Assembly: GCF_003001955.1 (NCBI RefSeq)
Contig: NZ_PVNH01000008.1
Coordinates: 62,001 to 126,000, forward strand
From: Prauserella shujinwangii
GTDB taxonomy: Bacteria > Actinomycetota > Actinomycetes > Mycobacteriales > Pseudonocardiaceae
Direction: 5' to 3'
Length of the DNA: 64,000 nucleotides
Positions 26,115 through 33,865 of this stretch are shown one piece after another. Position 1 is the first letter of the stretch. Each line of letters opens with the position of its first letter. The notes beneath the pieces are model-generated. The model searched no databases, was not told the DNA's origin, and was given only the letters and a program-made list of their open reading frames with translations. The translations under genes were made by a program, and so were the position numbers.

Positions 26115-27473
26115 ATGAGCATCCCGAGTTCGACCGTCCACGTCCTTGCCGGCCAGGTCCGCGGCCCCGTCCGGACGCGAGGTGCGGACGGCTTCGCCGA
26201 CGAGTGCGGCGGTTTCCAGACCCACCTCCGCCACCAGCCGGACGTGGTCGTGGGCGCGCTCGGCGCCGGCGACGTGTGCGCCGCCGTGCGTTTCGCCGCC
26301 GAACGGAACCTCCCGGTCGCCGTGCAGGCCACCGGCCACGGAACGGTGTCGGCCGCCGACGGCGGCGTGCTGATCTCCACCCGGCGCATGGACACCGTGC
26401 GCCTGGACCCGGGGGCGGGCACCGCCTGGGTCGCCGCGGGCGCACCGTGGCGGCGGGTGATCGACGCCGCCGCCGCGCACGGCCTCGCCCCGCTGAGCGG
26501 CTCCGCGCCGGACGTCGGCGCGGTGGCGTACACGCTCGGCGGTGGTCTCGGGCCGCTCGCCCGCCGCTACGGCTACGCGGCCGACCACGTGCGCTCCGCC
26601 GAGATCGTCACCGCCGACGGGCGGCTGCGCCGGGTCTCGCCGCATGCCGAACCCGAATTGTTCTGGGCGCTACGGGGCGGCGGCGGTGCCTTCGGGGTCG
26701 TGACCGGCCTCGAGATCGGCCTGGTGCCGGTGACCACACTGTACGGTGGCGGCCTGTCCTTCCCCGCCACGCGCTCGGCGCTCGCGGCGTACCTGCGGTG
26801 GACGGCGGACCTGCCCGACACGCTGACCTCGGCGCTGGCCGTCGTCCCGTTCCCCGACATCCCCGCGGTACCGGAGGCGTTGCGGGGACGGCGGATCGCC
26901 CAGGTCCGGATCACCTGCACCGATGTCGCCGCCGGCGAGGAACTCGTGGCACCGTTGCGGGCGGCCGGGGCACCGCTGCTCGACACGCTGGGACCGGTGC
27001 CGTTCCGCGACTACGGGTCGATCTTCCAGGATCCCACGAAACCACACGGGTACCGGGGCGACAGCGCGCTGCTGTCCGGCGGGGACACGGCCGCGCTGGG
27101 AGACGTGCTCGACCTGACCGCCGCCGCACCGGTCCCGTGCATTGTGGACATCCGTCACCTCGGCGGTGCACTCGCCCGCCCACCGGCGGAAGGGAGCCCT
27201 GTCGGACATCGCTCGGCCCGGTACCTGCTGCGGGTGCTCTCCCCCGTCACCGGTGCCGAGGAGTTCGCGGCGGCCGGCGCGGCACACGCGCGGGCCTTCG
27301 CCGCGGTGCGGTCGTACACGCTGGGCAGGTCGCTGAACTTCGCCTACGGGCAGCGCGTCGACCCCGGCACGGTGTTCGAACCGGAGACGCACCGGCGGCT
27401 GGCCGCGGTCAAGTCGGCGGTCGATCCGGCGAACCTGTTCCGGCACAGCCAGAACGTCGCGTCCCCCTGCTGA
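26115..27473 (+). CDS. FAD-binding (BBE/PCMH-type) oxidoreductase
   Basis: 452-aa berberine-bridge-type flavoprotein. The PCMH FAD domain occupies about residues 35-210, with PVAVQATGHGTVSAADGGVLI (the His would be a covalent FAD site; the second attachment Cys is not evident) and GGGLGPLARRYGYAADHV. The C-terminal BBE segment is RSLNFAYGQRVDP...NLFRHSQNV. No signal peptide, so cytoplasmic. Such enzymes oxidise sugars, alkaloids or polyketides; substrate unknown. LysR-controlled by context. Confidence 0.88.
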   Translation: MSIPSSTVHVLAGQVRGPVRTRGADGFADECGGFQTHLRHQPDVVVGALGAGDVCAAVRFAAERNLPVAVQATGHGTVSAADGGVLISTRRMDTVRLDPGAGTAWVAAGAPWRRVIDAAAAHGLAPLSGSAPDVGAVAYTLGGGLGPLARRYGYAADHVRSAEIVTADGRLRRVSPHAEPELFWALRGGGGAFGVVTGLEIGLVPVTTLYGGGLSFPATRSALAAYLRWTADLPDTLTSALAVVPFPDIPAVPEALRGRRIAQVRITCTDVAAGEELVAPLRAAGAPLLDTLGPVPFRDYGSIFQDPTKPHGYRGDSALLSGGDTAALGDVLDLTAAAPVPCIVDIRHLGGALARPPAEGSPVGHRSARYLLRVLSPVTGAEEFAAAGAAHARAFAAVRSYTLGRSLNFAYGQRVDPGTVFEPETHRRLAAVKSAVDPANLFRHSQNVASPC

Positions 27474-27501
27474 AGGTCACTCACCGGCACCGCCAGGCGA
27501 A

Positions 27502-27768
27502 CTAGACCGGGTCGAGATCGGCGGACTCGACGGGAGTCGGCCCGACGAGGTCCCCCGCGAGGTCCTTGCCGCGGTTGGTCCACAGATACACGGGCGCGCC
27601 CTCCTCCGCGCCCGCCGCACCCACCGGCCGTTGCCCGGTGACCACGCCGGATGTTGGCGCGTCGGCACCTTCGGGGCCGAACGGCACGAGACCGGCCCTC
27701 CGGACGATCTCGCAGGCGTCTTCCGCACCCAGGCCCACGACATCGGGCACCTCGGTCACCGGTCGCAT
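27502..27768 (-). CDS. single PASTA-domain protein
   Basis: 88-aa protein consisting of one PASTA domain: VPDVVGLGAEDACEIVRRAG at residues 7-26, then VVTGQRPVGAAGAEEGAPVYLW, and a short acidic tail. No signal peptide or membrane segment, so it is not an obvious surface sensor. It is preceded on the same strand by a degraded membrane-protein gene. PASTA domains bind muropeptides or beta-lactams in kinases and PBPs; a free one has no assigned role. Confidence 0.75.
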   Translation of the reverse strand: MRPVTEVPDVVGLGAEDACEIVRRAGLVPFGPEGADAPTSGVVTGQRPVGAAGAEEGAPVYLWTNRGKDLAGDLVGPTPVESADLDPV

Positions 27769-27769
27769 G

Positions 27770-28513
27770 CTCCGATTGTAGGGGGCGGCGCCAGCCTCGC
27801 CAGACCCGCGCGACCCCGGCGAGCCTCGCCGGCTCGTGGGCCGCCCGGTACGCGGCCACGGCGATCAGTGCGACACCGCCGACGAGCAGGGCCGCACCGC
27901 AGGCGAGCACCGTGGTGGCGAACCACGGCAGCCCGGGAACGGTCGCACCGGCCTCCACCCGGACGGACACCCCGGGCGTACCGTCGGCATTGGCGACCAC
28001 CACCGTCCAGTCACCGCCGCCCACCGGCCAGCTCAGCGTCCGCGAGCCGGCCCCGGAGTCCTCGGCGACCCAGATGCCCGCCGCCGCGGGCGGAACGGGA
28101 AGCGGTCCGCCACTGTGGACAGTCAGCGAGCCGTCGGCGAGGTCGCGCACGGTCGCGTACTCCGCGCCCGCCAGGTAGCGCGCCGCTTCGGCTGCCGGGG
28201 CGACACCGACGAACACCGGGTCCGGCGCGCCCAGGCCGGTGACCCGCACGCGCAACTCGCCGACGGCCGCGCCCACCGGTACCCAGTCGGTCGCGGGCCC
28301 CTCCAGGTGGATCCCCTCGGCGGCGATGGCGTGGCCACCGGTGCCCAACGGGTGCGAGACCGAGAGGTACCCGTCCGCACCACGTTCCACCCGGTCGGCC
28401 CACAGCAACGCGCCGCCGCCGACGATCCGTCGTTCTCGCGCGCCGGGGCAGGATCGAACGTCCCGGCGACCGGTGTCGTCCGGCCCTGCGTGAGCCCGGC
28501 CGGCCGCGGGCAT
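27770..28513 (-). pseudogene. degraded membrane-anchored protein gene
   Basis: An open frame encodes a recognisable exported-domain family: ADGYLS near the start, then GPATDWVPVGAAVGELRV, VFVGVAPAAEAARYLAGAEY, WTVVVANADGTPGVSVRVEAG and a C-terminal membrane helix (VLACGAALLVGGVALIAVAAY). The N-terminal membrane helix expected in the family is missing beyond a remnant (RIVGGGALLWADR). The expected stop after the C-terminal helix is absent, the frame running on in a wrong phase through the PASTA gene. I interpret it as decayed at both ends; a functional short form starting at ATG 28513 is possible. Confidence 0.55.
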
Positions 28514-28522
28514 CCTCAGTAC

Positions 28523-28762
28523 ATGGAGAGTGCGAAGTACCGGCGCCTGCGGGACCTGAGCACCGCGCAGCGGTGTCTGCTCGCGGGGCTCACGGCGGTG
28601 CAGCTGGGCCTCGCGAGCGCGGCGTGGGCCGACCTGGCGCGCCGCGACCCGGCGGATGTCCGCGGGCCGCGACGCGCGTGGGCACTCGCCATCGCCGTCA
28701 ACTTCGCCGGGCCCGCCGCCTACTTCCGGTTCGGACGGCGCACGCGGGACAAGGAGGAATGA
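28523..28762 (+). CDS. PLD nuclease N-terminal domain membrane protein
   Basis: 79-aa small membrane protein with two hydrophobic segments (LLAGLTAVQLGLASAAWADL and WALAIAVNFAGPAAYFRFG). The AWADLARRD and GPAAYF motifs are those of the PLDc_N family, found alone in many actinobacteria. It is followed at once by a SHOCT protein, suggesting a two-gene unit. Function unknown. Confidence 0.8.
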   Translation: MESAKYRRLRDLSTAQRCLLAGLTAVQLGLASAAWADLARRDPADVRGPRRAWALAIAVNFAGPAAYFRFGRRTRDKEE

Positions 28763-28763
28763 G

Positions 28764-29009
28764 ATGCCCTACTGGGACCACGGATACTGGAACGGTGGCT
28801 GGCTGGGCGGCCTGCTCATGGTCATCATGATGATCGTGTTCTGGGGCGGCCTGATCACGATCACGGTGCTGCTCCTGCGCCGGTTCACGCACCCCGGCGG
28901 CGGCCAGCGCCCTTCGGGTGACGCCCAGCGGATCCTCGACGAGCGCTTCGCGCGCGGGGAGATCGACCAGGAGGAGTACGAGCGCAGGCGTGCGGTGCTG
29001 CGCCGCTGA
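28764..29009 (+). CDS. SHOCT-domain membrane protein
   Basis: 81-aa protein with one N-terminal membrane helix (LLMVIMMIVFWGGLITITVLLL) and a C-terminal SHOCT motif (AQRILDERFARGEIDQEEYE). AAGGAGG precedes the ATG by seven nt and overlaps the end of the PLDc_N gene, so the two are likely co-translated. SHOCT proteins are short oligomerising modules of unknown role. Confidence 0.88.
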   Translation: MPYWDHGYWNGGWLGGLLMVIMMIVFWGGLITITVLLLRRFTHPGGGQRPSGDAQRILDERFARGEIDQEEYERRRAVLRR

Positions 29010-29040
29010 CCGGGAGGGCGGGCCGGTGCCGCCGAGTGCG

Positions 29041-30411
29041 TCAGCGACCCGCCCCCGCGGCCACAAGGGGCACTCCGGCGCGCTCCGCCGTGTCGAACTC
29101 GTCGTCCACCACGACCACCCGCCTGCCCGCCGCGTCGAGCAGGGACGCGGCGATCGCGGCACGGTAGCCGGACTTGCAGTGCACCCACACCTCACCGGGC
29201 GGTACCTCGCCGAGGCGCCGCGGAAGCTCGTGCAGCGGGATGTGCACCGCGCCGTCGACGTGCCCGCCGCCCCATTCGAGGTCGCGCCGGACGTCGAGCA
29301 CGACGACCGGCCGGTGCCGCAGCACCGCGGCGAGGTCGGTGAGGTCCGCCACCGGGAAGCTCGCCGGCTCCTGCCCGCCGGTCCAGTCGCGTACCGACCC
29401 CGTGGCCGCCGCCTCGATCCGGTCGATGCCGATACGGCACAGCTCCCGTTGCGCCTCGGCGACCTGCTCGCCGGTCTCGCCGAGGAGCGTGATCGGCGTG
29501 CCCCACGGGAGGAGCCAGCCGAGGTAGGTCGCGAAGCTGCCCTCGATGCCGAAGTTGAGGCTGCCGAGCACGTGCCCCGCCGCGAACGCCGTTCGCGTGC
29601 GCAGGTCGACCACCCACTCACCCGACTCGATCCGCTCGCGCAGCTCCCCCGCCGCGGCCCGCCGGGGCGGGCTCAGGTCCGGCTCGCCGGGGCCCGCGCT
29701 GTTGAGCGGCTCCATGTGCGCGTAGTAGGCGGGATAGGCGTCCAGCCCGGCCAGCAGGTGCTCGACGTAGTCCTGCTCGTCCTGGGTGAACGCCGGGTTG
29801 GTCCGCTTCTCCTGGCCGATCGTGGACCGCTCGCCGCCGGACTGCGTCGCCGAGCAGAAGCTGCCGAAACCGTGCGTCGGGTAGATCTCGGTCTCCTCCG
29901 GCAGTTCGGTCGCGAGCCGGTGCGCCGACGCGTACTGGGCCCGCACCAGCACGGGGGTGTGCTCGGGGCCGAGCAGGTCGGGCCGCCCCGTCGAGCCGTA
30001 CAGCAGCGAGCCGCCGGTGAACACGGCGGGCGGCCTGCCGGGCGCGGTGACGACGTAGGAGAGGTGGTTGTGGGTGTGTCCCGGCGTGGCCAGCGCCCGC
30101 ACCCGCAGAACGGCGCCGACCTCGACCACCTCGCCCTCCGCGACCGGCGTGCGCTCGAACGACACCTCGTCGGCCGCGTTCACGTGGTAGGCCGCGCCGG
30201 TGGCCCGGGCCAGCGCGAGACCACCGGTCACGTAGTCGTTGTGGATGTGCGTCTCGAACACGTGCGTGATCCGCACGCCGCGCCGCCGCGCGAGATCCAG
30301 CACGCGGTCGATGTCGCGCTGCGGGTCGACCACGAGGGCCACCTCGCCGTCGCTGACGAGGTAGCTGCGGTCACCGAGCGTCGGCGTGTCGATGGAGTCG
30401 ATCCGGATCAT
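29041..30411 (-). CDS. persulfide dioxygenase-rhodanese fusion (MBL-fold)
   Basis: 456-aa protein. An N-terminal metallo-beta-lactamase domain (about residues 1-230; THIHNDYVTGG and TPGHTHNHLSY iron ligands) of the ETHE1/persulfide dioxygenase type is followed by two rhodanese domains. The first (DLRTRTAFAAGHVLGSLNF) lacks the active Cys; the second has it in VHCKSGYRAA. Expected to oxidise glutathione- or thiol-bound persulfide to sulfite. It starts 12 bp after the CstR-type repressor gene, so it is under its control. Confidence 0.92.
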   Translation of the reverse strand: MIRIDSIDTPTLGDRSYLVSDGEVALVVDPQRDIDRVLDLARRRGVRITHVFETHIHNDYVTGGLALARATGAAYHVNAADEVSFERTPVAEGEVVEVGAVLRVRALATPGHTHNHLSYVVTAPGRPPAVFTGGSLLYGSTGRPDLLGPEHTPVLVRAQYASAHRLATELPEETEIYPTHGFGSFCSATQSGGERSTIGQEKRTNPAFTQDEQDYVEHLLAGLDAYPAYYAHMEPLNSAGPGEPDLSPPRRAAAGELRERIESGEWVVDLRTRTAFAAGHVLGSLNFGIEGSFATYLGWLLPWGTPITLLGETGEQVAEAQRELCRIGIDRIEAAATGSVRDWTGGQEPASFPVADLTDLAAVLRHRPVVVLDVRRDLEWGGGHVDGAVHIPLHELPRRLGEVPPGEVWVHCKSGYRAAIAASLLDAAGRRVVVVDDEFDTAERAGVPLVAAGAGR

Positions 30412-30423
30412 GACGATCTCCCT

Positions 30424-31091
<668 letters not shown>

Positions 31092-31110
31092 GGGAATCCT
31101 CCTCGGTCCG

Positions 31111-31184
31111 ATACCCCACGCCGTATACGGTCCAGTATACCCCGCCGGGTATACCACCCAACGTGGGCATACCCCGGCAGGTAT
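31111..31184. promoter_or_regulatory. three CstR operators in the trx/DUF302 divergent promoter
   Basis: Sites at 31111-31126 (ATACCCCACGCCGTAT), 31137-31152 (ATACCCCGCCGGGTAT, perfect 6-bp arms) and 31169-31184 (ATACCCCGGCAGGTAT). A minus-strand -10 TATACT (31134-31139) for trx and a plus-strand -10 TATATT (31182-31187) for DUF302 overlap the second and third sites, so binding should shut off both genes. Confidence 0.75.
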
Positions 31185-31193
31185 ATTGGAGTG

Positions 31194-31586
31194 ATGGACA
31201 TCGGAATCACCACTCGCCTGCCCGTGCCGTTCACCGAGGCCGTGGAGCGGACCCGCGAGGCGTTGCGGGAGCAGGGCTTCGGTGTGCTCACGGAGATCGA
31301 CGTCCAGGCCACCCTGCGGGAGAAGCTCGGCGAGGACGTCGAGGACTACCTCATCCTCGGCGCCTGCAACCCGCCACTGGCCCACCGTGCCCTCGGCGCC
31401 GACCGGCGAATCGGCCTGCTGCTGCCCTGCAACGTCGTCGTCCGCACGGACGAGGGCGAGACCGTCGTCGAGGCACTGCACCCGGACCTGATGGCGCAGG
31501 TGACGGGCAACCCGGACCTGGAGCCCGTCGCCCGCGAGGCCACGGAGCGCCTGCGCGCCGCCCTGGACAGCCTCACCGCCGCCTGA
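31194..31586 (+). CDS. DUF302 protein of the sulfide module
   Basis: 130-aa DUF302 protein (TREALREQGFGVLTEIDVQATL, then YLILGACNPPLAHRAL, IGLLLPCNVVVR). DUF302 proteins often occur with sulfur-oxidation and persulfide genes; biochemical role unknown. The -10 TATATT ends six nt before the ATG, with GGAG between, so transcription starts at or near the initiation codon. Shares its operator region with trx. Confidence 0.9.
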   Translation: MDIGITTRLPVPFTEAVERTREALREQGFGVLTEIDVQATLREKLGEDVEDYLILGACNPPLAHRALGADRRIGLLLPCNVVVRTDEGETVVEALHPDLMAQVTGNPDLEPVAREATERLRAALDSLTAA

Positions 31587-31786
31587 CCGCGAGTCCCCCG
31601 CCCAGACTCGCGAGTCCCCGGCCAGCACCGCGAGTGCTGCGTTCAACACCGCGAGTGCTGCGTTCAGGGTGGCGTGTTCCGCGCTCGGCGCGGCGAGCCG
31701 GTGCGAGTTCGCCGCCGCTCCGCACCGGAGCGCGACATTCGGGGCACGGAGTGCAGCACTCGCGAGCTTGAGCGGGGGACTCGCGG
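31587..31786. repeat. intergenic inverted and tandem repeat
   Basis: A 15-bp perfect inverted repeat, CCGCGAGTCCCCCGC (31587-31601) and its complement (31772-31786), encloses two 20-bp direct copies starting CACCGCGAGTGC at 31626 and 31647 (21-bp period) and an inverted GCAGCACTCGCGAG from 31753. No ORF explains it. It fills most of the gap between DUF302 and the AlkB gene. Confidence 0.6.
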
Positions 31787-31810
31787 GTAGAACGGGTGTT
31801 CGATCGGGGG

Positions 31811-31825
31811 TACGCTCGGGGTATG
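31811..31825 (+). promoter_or_regulatory. leaderless-type -10 of the alkB gene
   Basis: TACGCT ends six nt before the ATG at 31823 and no ribosome site is present, which suggests that transcription begins at the start codon. Confidence 0.4.
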
Positions 31826-32452
31826 CGTCCCGCACTGCAGGGTTCCCTCTTCGACGCCGGAGCGCCGGTGGCGTTGCGGCCGCTGTCCGGGGCTTGCCGG
31901 ACCGAGCTGGGCCGGGGTGCCTGGATCGACGTGCTGCCCGGCTGGCTCACCGGAGCCGACACGCTGTTCGACCGGCTGGTGGCCGACGTGCCGTGGCACG
32001 CCGACCGCAGGCGGATGTACGACCGCGTGGTGGACGTGCCCCGCCTGCTCGGTTTCTACGACGAGCACGACGAGCTGCCCCACCCGGTACTCGCGCAGGC
32101 GCGGTCGGCGCTGTCCGCGCACTACGCCGGCGAGCTCGGTGAGCCGTTCCGCACCGCGGGCCTGTGCTACTACCGCGACGGGCGCGACAGCGTGGCCTGG
32201 CACGGCGACACCATCGGCCGGGGCGGTACGGAGGACACGATGGTCGCGATCGTGTCGGTCGGGGCACCGCGCGCGCTGCTGCTGCGCCCCAGGGACTCCC
32301 CCGGCGGCACGGTGCGGCACGCGCTGGGCCACGGGGACCTGATCGTGATGGGCGGCTCCTGCCAGCGGACCTGGGAACACGCGGTGCCGAAGACGAACAG
32401 GCCCGTCGGCCCGCGGATCAGCATCCAGTTCCGCCCGCGCGGTGTGCGCTGA
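31823..32452 (+). CDS. alkB: AlkB-family 2-oxoglutarate/Fe(II) dioxygenase
   Basis: 209-aa DNA/RNA demethylase. The iron ligands are His127 and Asp129 (WHGD) and His186 (WEHAV); Arg198 and Arg204 (RISIQFR) hold 2-oxoglutarate. CYYRDGRDSVAWHGD is the classical AlkB signature. It repairs alkylated bases by oxidative removal. The GTG 27 bp upstream is an alternative start. Monocistronic by appearance. Confidence 0.92.
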   Translation: MRPALQGSLFDAGAPVALRPLSGACRTELGRGAWIDVLPGWLTGADTLFDRLVADVPWHADRRRMYDRVVDVPRLLGFYDEHDELPHPVLAQARSALSAHYAGELGEPFRTAGLCYYRDGRDSVAWHGDTIGRGGTEDTMVAIVSVGAPRALLLRPRDSPGGTVRHALGHGDLIVMGGSCQRTWEHAVPKTNRPVGPRISIQFRPRGVR

Positions 32453-32554
32453 TCGTTTCCGCTCCTGGCCACGGCGCGGCGCACCGGGCGGGGTTTAGCC
32501 ACGGGCCGACTGGACACCCTGCGGGCACGACAGTGCGCAGGGAGGACCGGTGCC

Positions 32555-33844
32555 GTGACCAAGAACGTCTTCGTGGTCGGATTGGACGACTTCAACCACG
32601 AGGTGCTGCGGCAGTTGCCCGACGCGGGCGACTACCGCTTCCACCAACTGCTCGATCTGGACGAGCTGATGGGCGAGAACATCGACTTCGACGCGCTGCT
32701 CGACTCGGCGCAGCGGCAGCTGGAGAAGTTCGACGGCCCGATCGACGCCATCGTGGGCTACTGGGACTTCCCCGTGTCCTCGCTGGTTCCGTTGCTCTGC
32801 GAACGGTTCGGCCTGCCCGCCGCGAGCCTGGAGGCCGTGGCCAAGTGCGAGCACAAGTACTGGAGCAGGCTCGAGCAGAGCAAGGTGATCGAGGAGTACC
32901 CGGCGTTCGCGACCGTGGACCTCGACCACGACACGAACCCGCCGGGCGACCTCCGCTACCCGTTGTGGCTCAAGCCCGTCAAGTCCTATTCGTCCAAATT
33001 GGCGTTCCGTGTGGACAGTGACGAGGCCTTCACCGAGGCGGTCGACGAGATCAAGGCCGGGGTGGCCGAGCTCGGCGGCCCGTTCGAGGCGGTGCTGAAC
33101 CGGCTGACGCTGCCGCCGGAGATCGCGGAGGCCGGCGGCCAGGCCTGCCTCGCGGAGGAGGCGGTGGAGGGCGCGCAGATCACCGTGGAAGGGTTCAGCT
33201 ACCGCGGTGAACCACGCGTCTACGGCATCATCGACTCGGTCAACTACCCGGAGAGCCCCAGCTTCCTCCGTTACCAGTACCCTTCCGTGCTCCCCGAGCA
33301 CCTTCTCGACCGGGTCAGCGACGTCTCGGTGCGGCTCGTCCGGCACCTGGGGCTGGACAACGTCGCGTTCAACATCGAGTACTTCGTGGACGTCGAGGAG
33401 GGCAAGCTCTGGGTGCTGGAGGTCAATCCCCGGCACTCGCAGTCGCACGCGCGGCTGTTCGAGGAGGTCGACGGCGTCCCCAACCACCACTACATGCTGG
33501 AGCTCGGCCTGGGCCGGGAACCACGGCTGATCCGGGGCGAGGGCAACTACCCCATGGCGGCCAAGTGCTTCCTGCGCCGGTTCACCGACGGTGTCGTCCG
33601 CAGGGTGCCGACCGAGGAGGAGGTCGCCGAGGTCCAGCGGGAGCTGCCCGGCGTGGCCATCGAGGTGACGACCGAGGAGGGCGTGCGCCTGGCGGAGCAG
33701 CAGAACCGCGATTCCTACAGTTTCGAGCTCGCCGACGTCCACATCGGAGCGAACAGCCAGCGTGAGCTGACCGCCAAGTACGAGCAGTGCGTCGAGCACC
33801 TGCGGTTCGAGATCGAGGACGTGGAAGAAGCCGACAACCGGTAG
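32555..33844 (+). CDS. ATP-grasp ligase-like protein
   Basis: 429-aa protein with an ATP-grasp fold. An N-terminal preATP-grasp part (FVVGLDDFNHEVL, IVGYWDFPVSSLVPLLCERFGLP) is followed by CEHKYWSRLEQSK, a Lys-containing nucleotide segment (YPLWLKPVKSYSSKLAF) and the Mg-binding end NIEYFVDVEEGKLWVLEVNPR near residue 275. About 130 C-terminal residues are specific to this subgroup. GTG start with GGAGG nine nt upstream. The CocE-type hydrolase follows after 21 bp. Likely forms an amide or thioester from a carboxylate and ATP; substrate unknown. Confidence 0.82.
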   Translation: MTKNVFVVGLDDFNHEVLRQLPDAGDYRFHQLLDLDELMGENIDFDALLDSAQRQLEKFDGPIDAIVGYWDFPVSSLVPLLCERFGLPAASLEAVAKCEHKYWSRLEQSKVIEEYPAFATVDLDHDTNPPGDLRYPLWLKPVKSYSSKLAFRVDSDEAFTEAVDEIKAGVAELGGPFEAVLNRLTLPPEIAEAGGQACLAEEAVEGAQITVEGFSYRGEPRVYGIIDSVNYPESPSFLRYQYPSVLPEHLLDRVSDVSVRLVRHLGLDNVAFNIEYFVDVEEGKLWVLEVNPRHSQSHARLFEEVDGVPNHHYMLELGLGREPRLIRGEGNYPMAAKCFLRRFTDGVVRRVPTEEEVAEVQRELPGVAIEVTTEEGVRLAEQQNRDSYSFELADVHIGANSQRELTAKYEQCVEHLRFEIEDVEEADNR

Positions 33845-33865
33845 ACGAAGGAGGAGAACCGCGGT

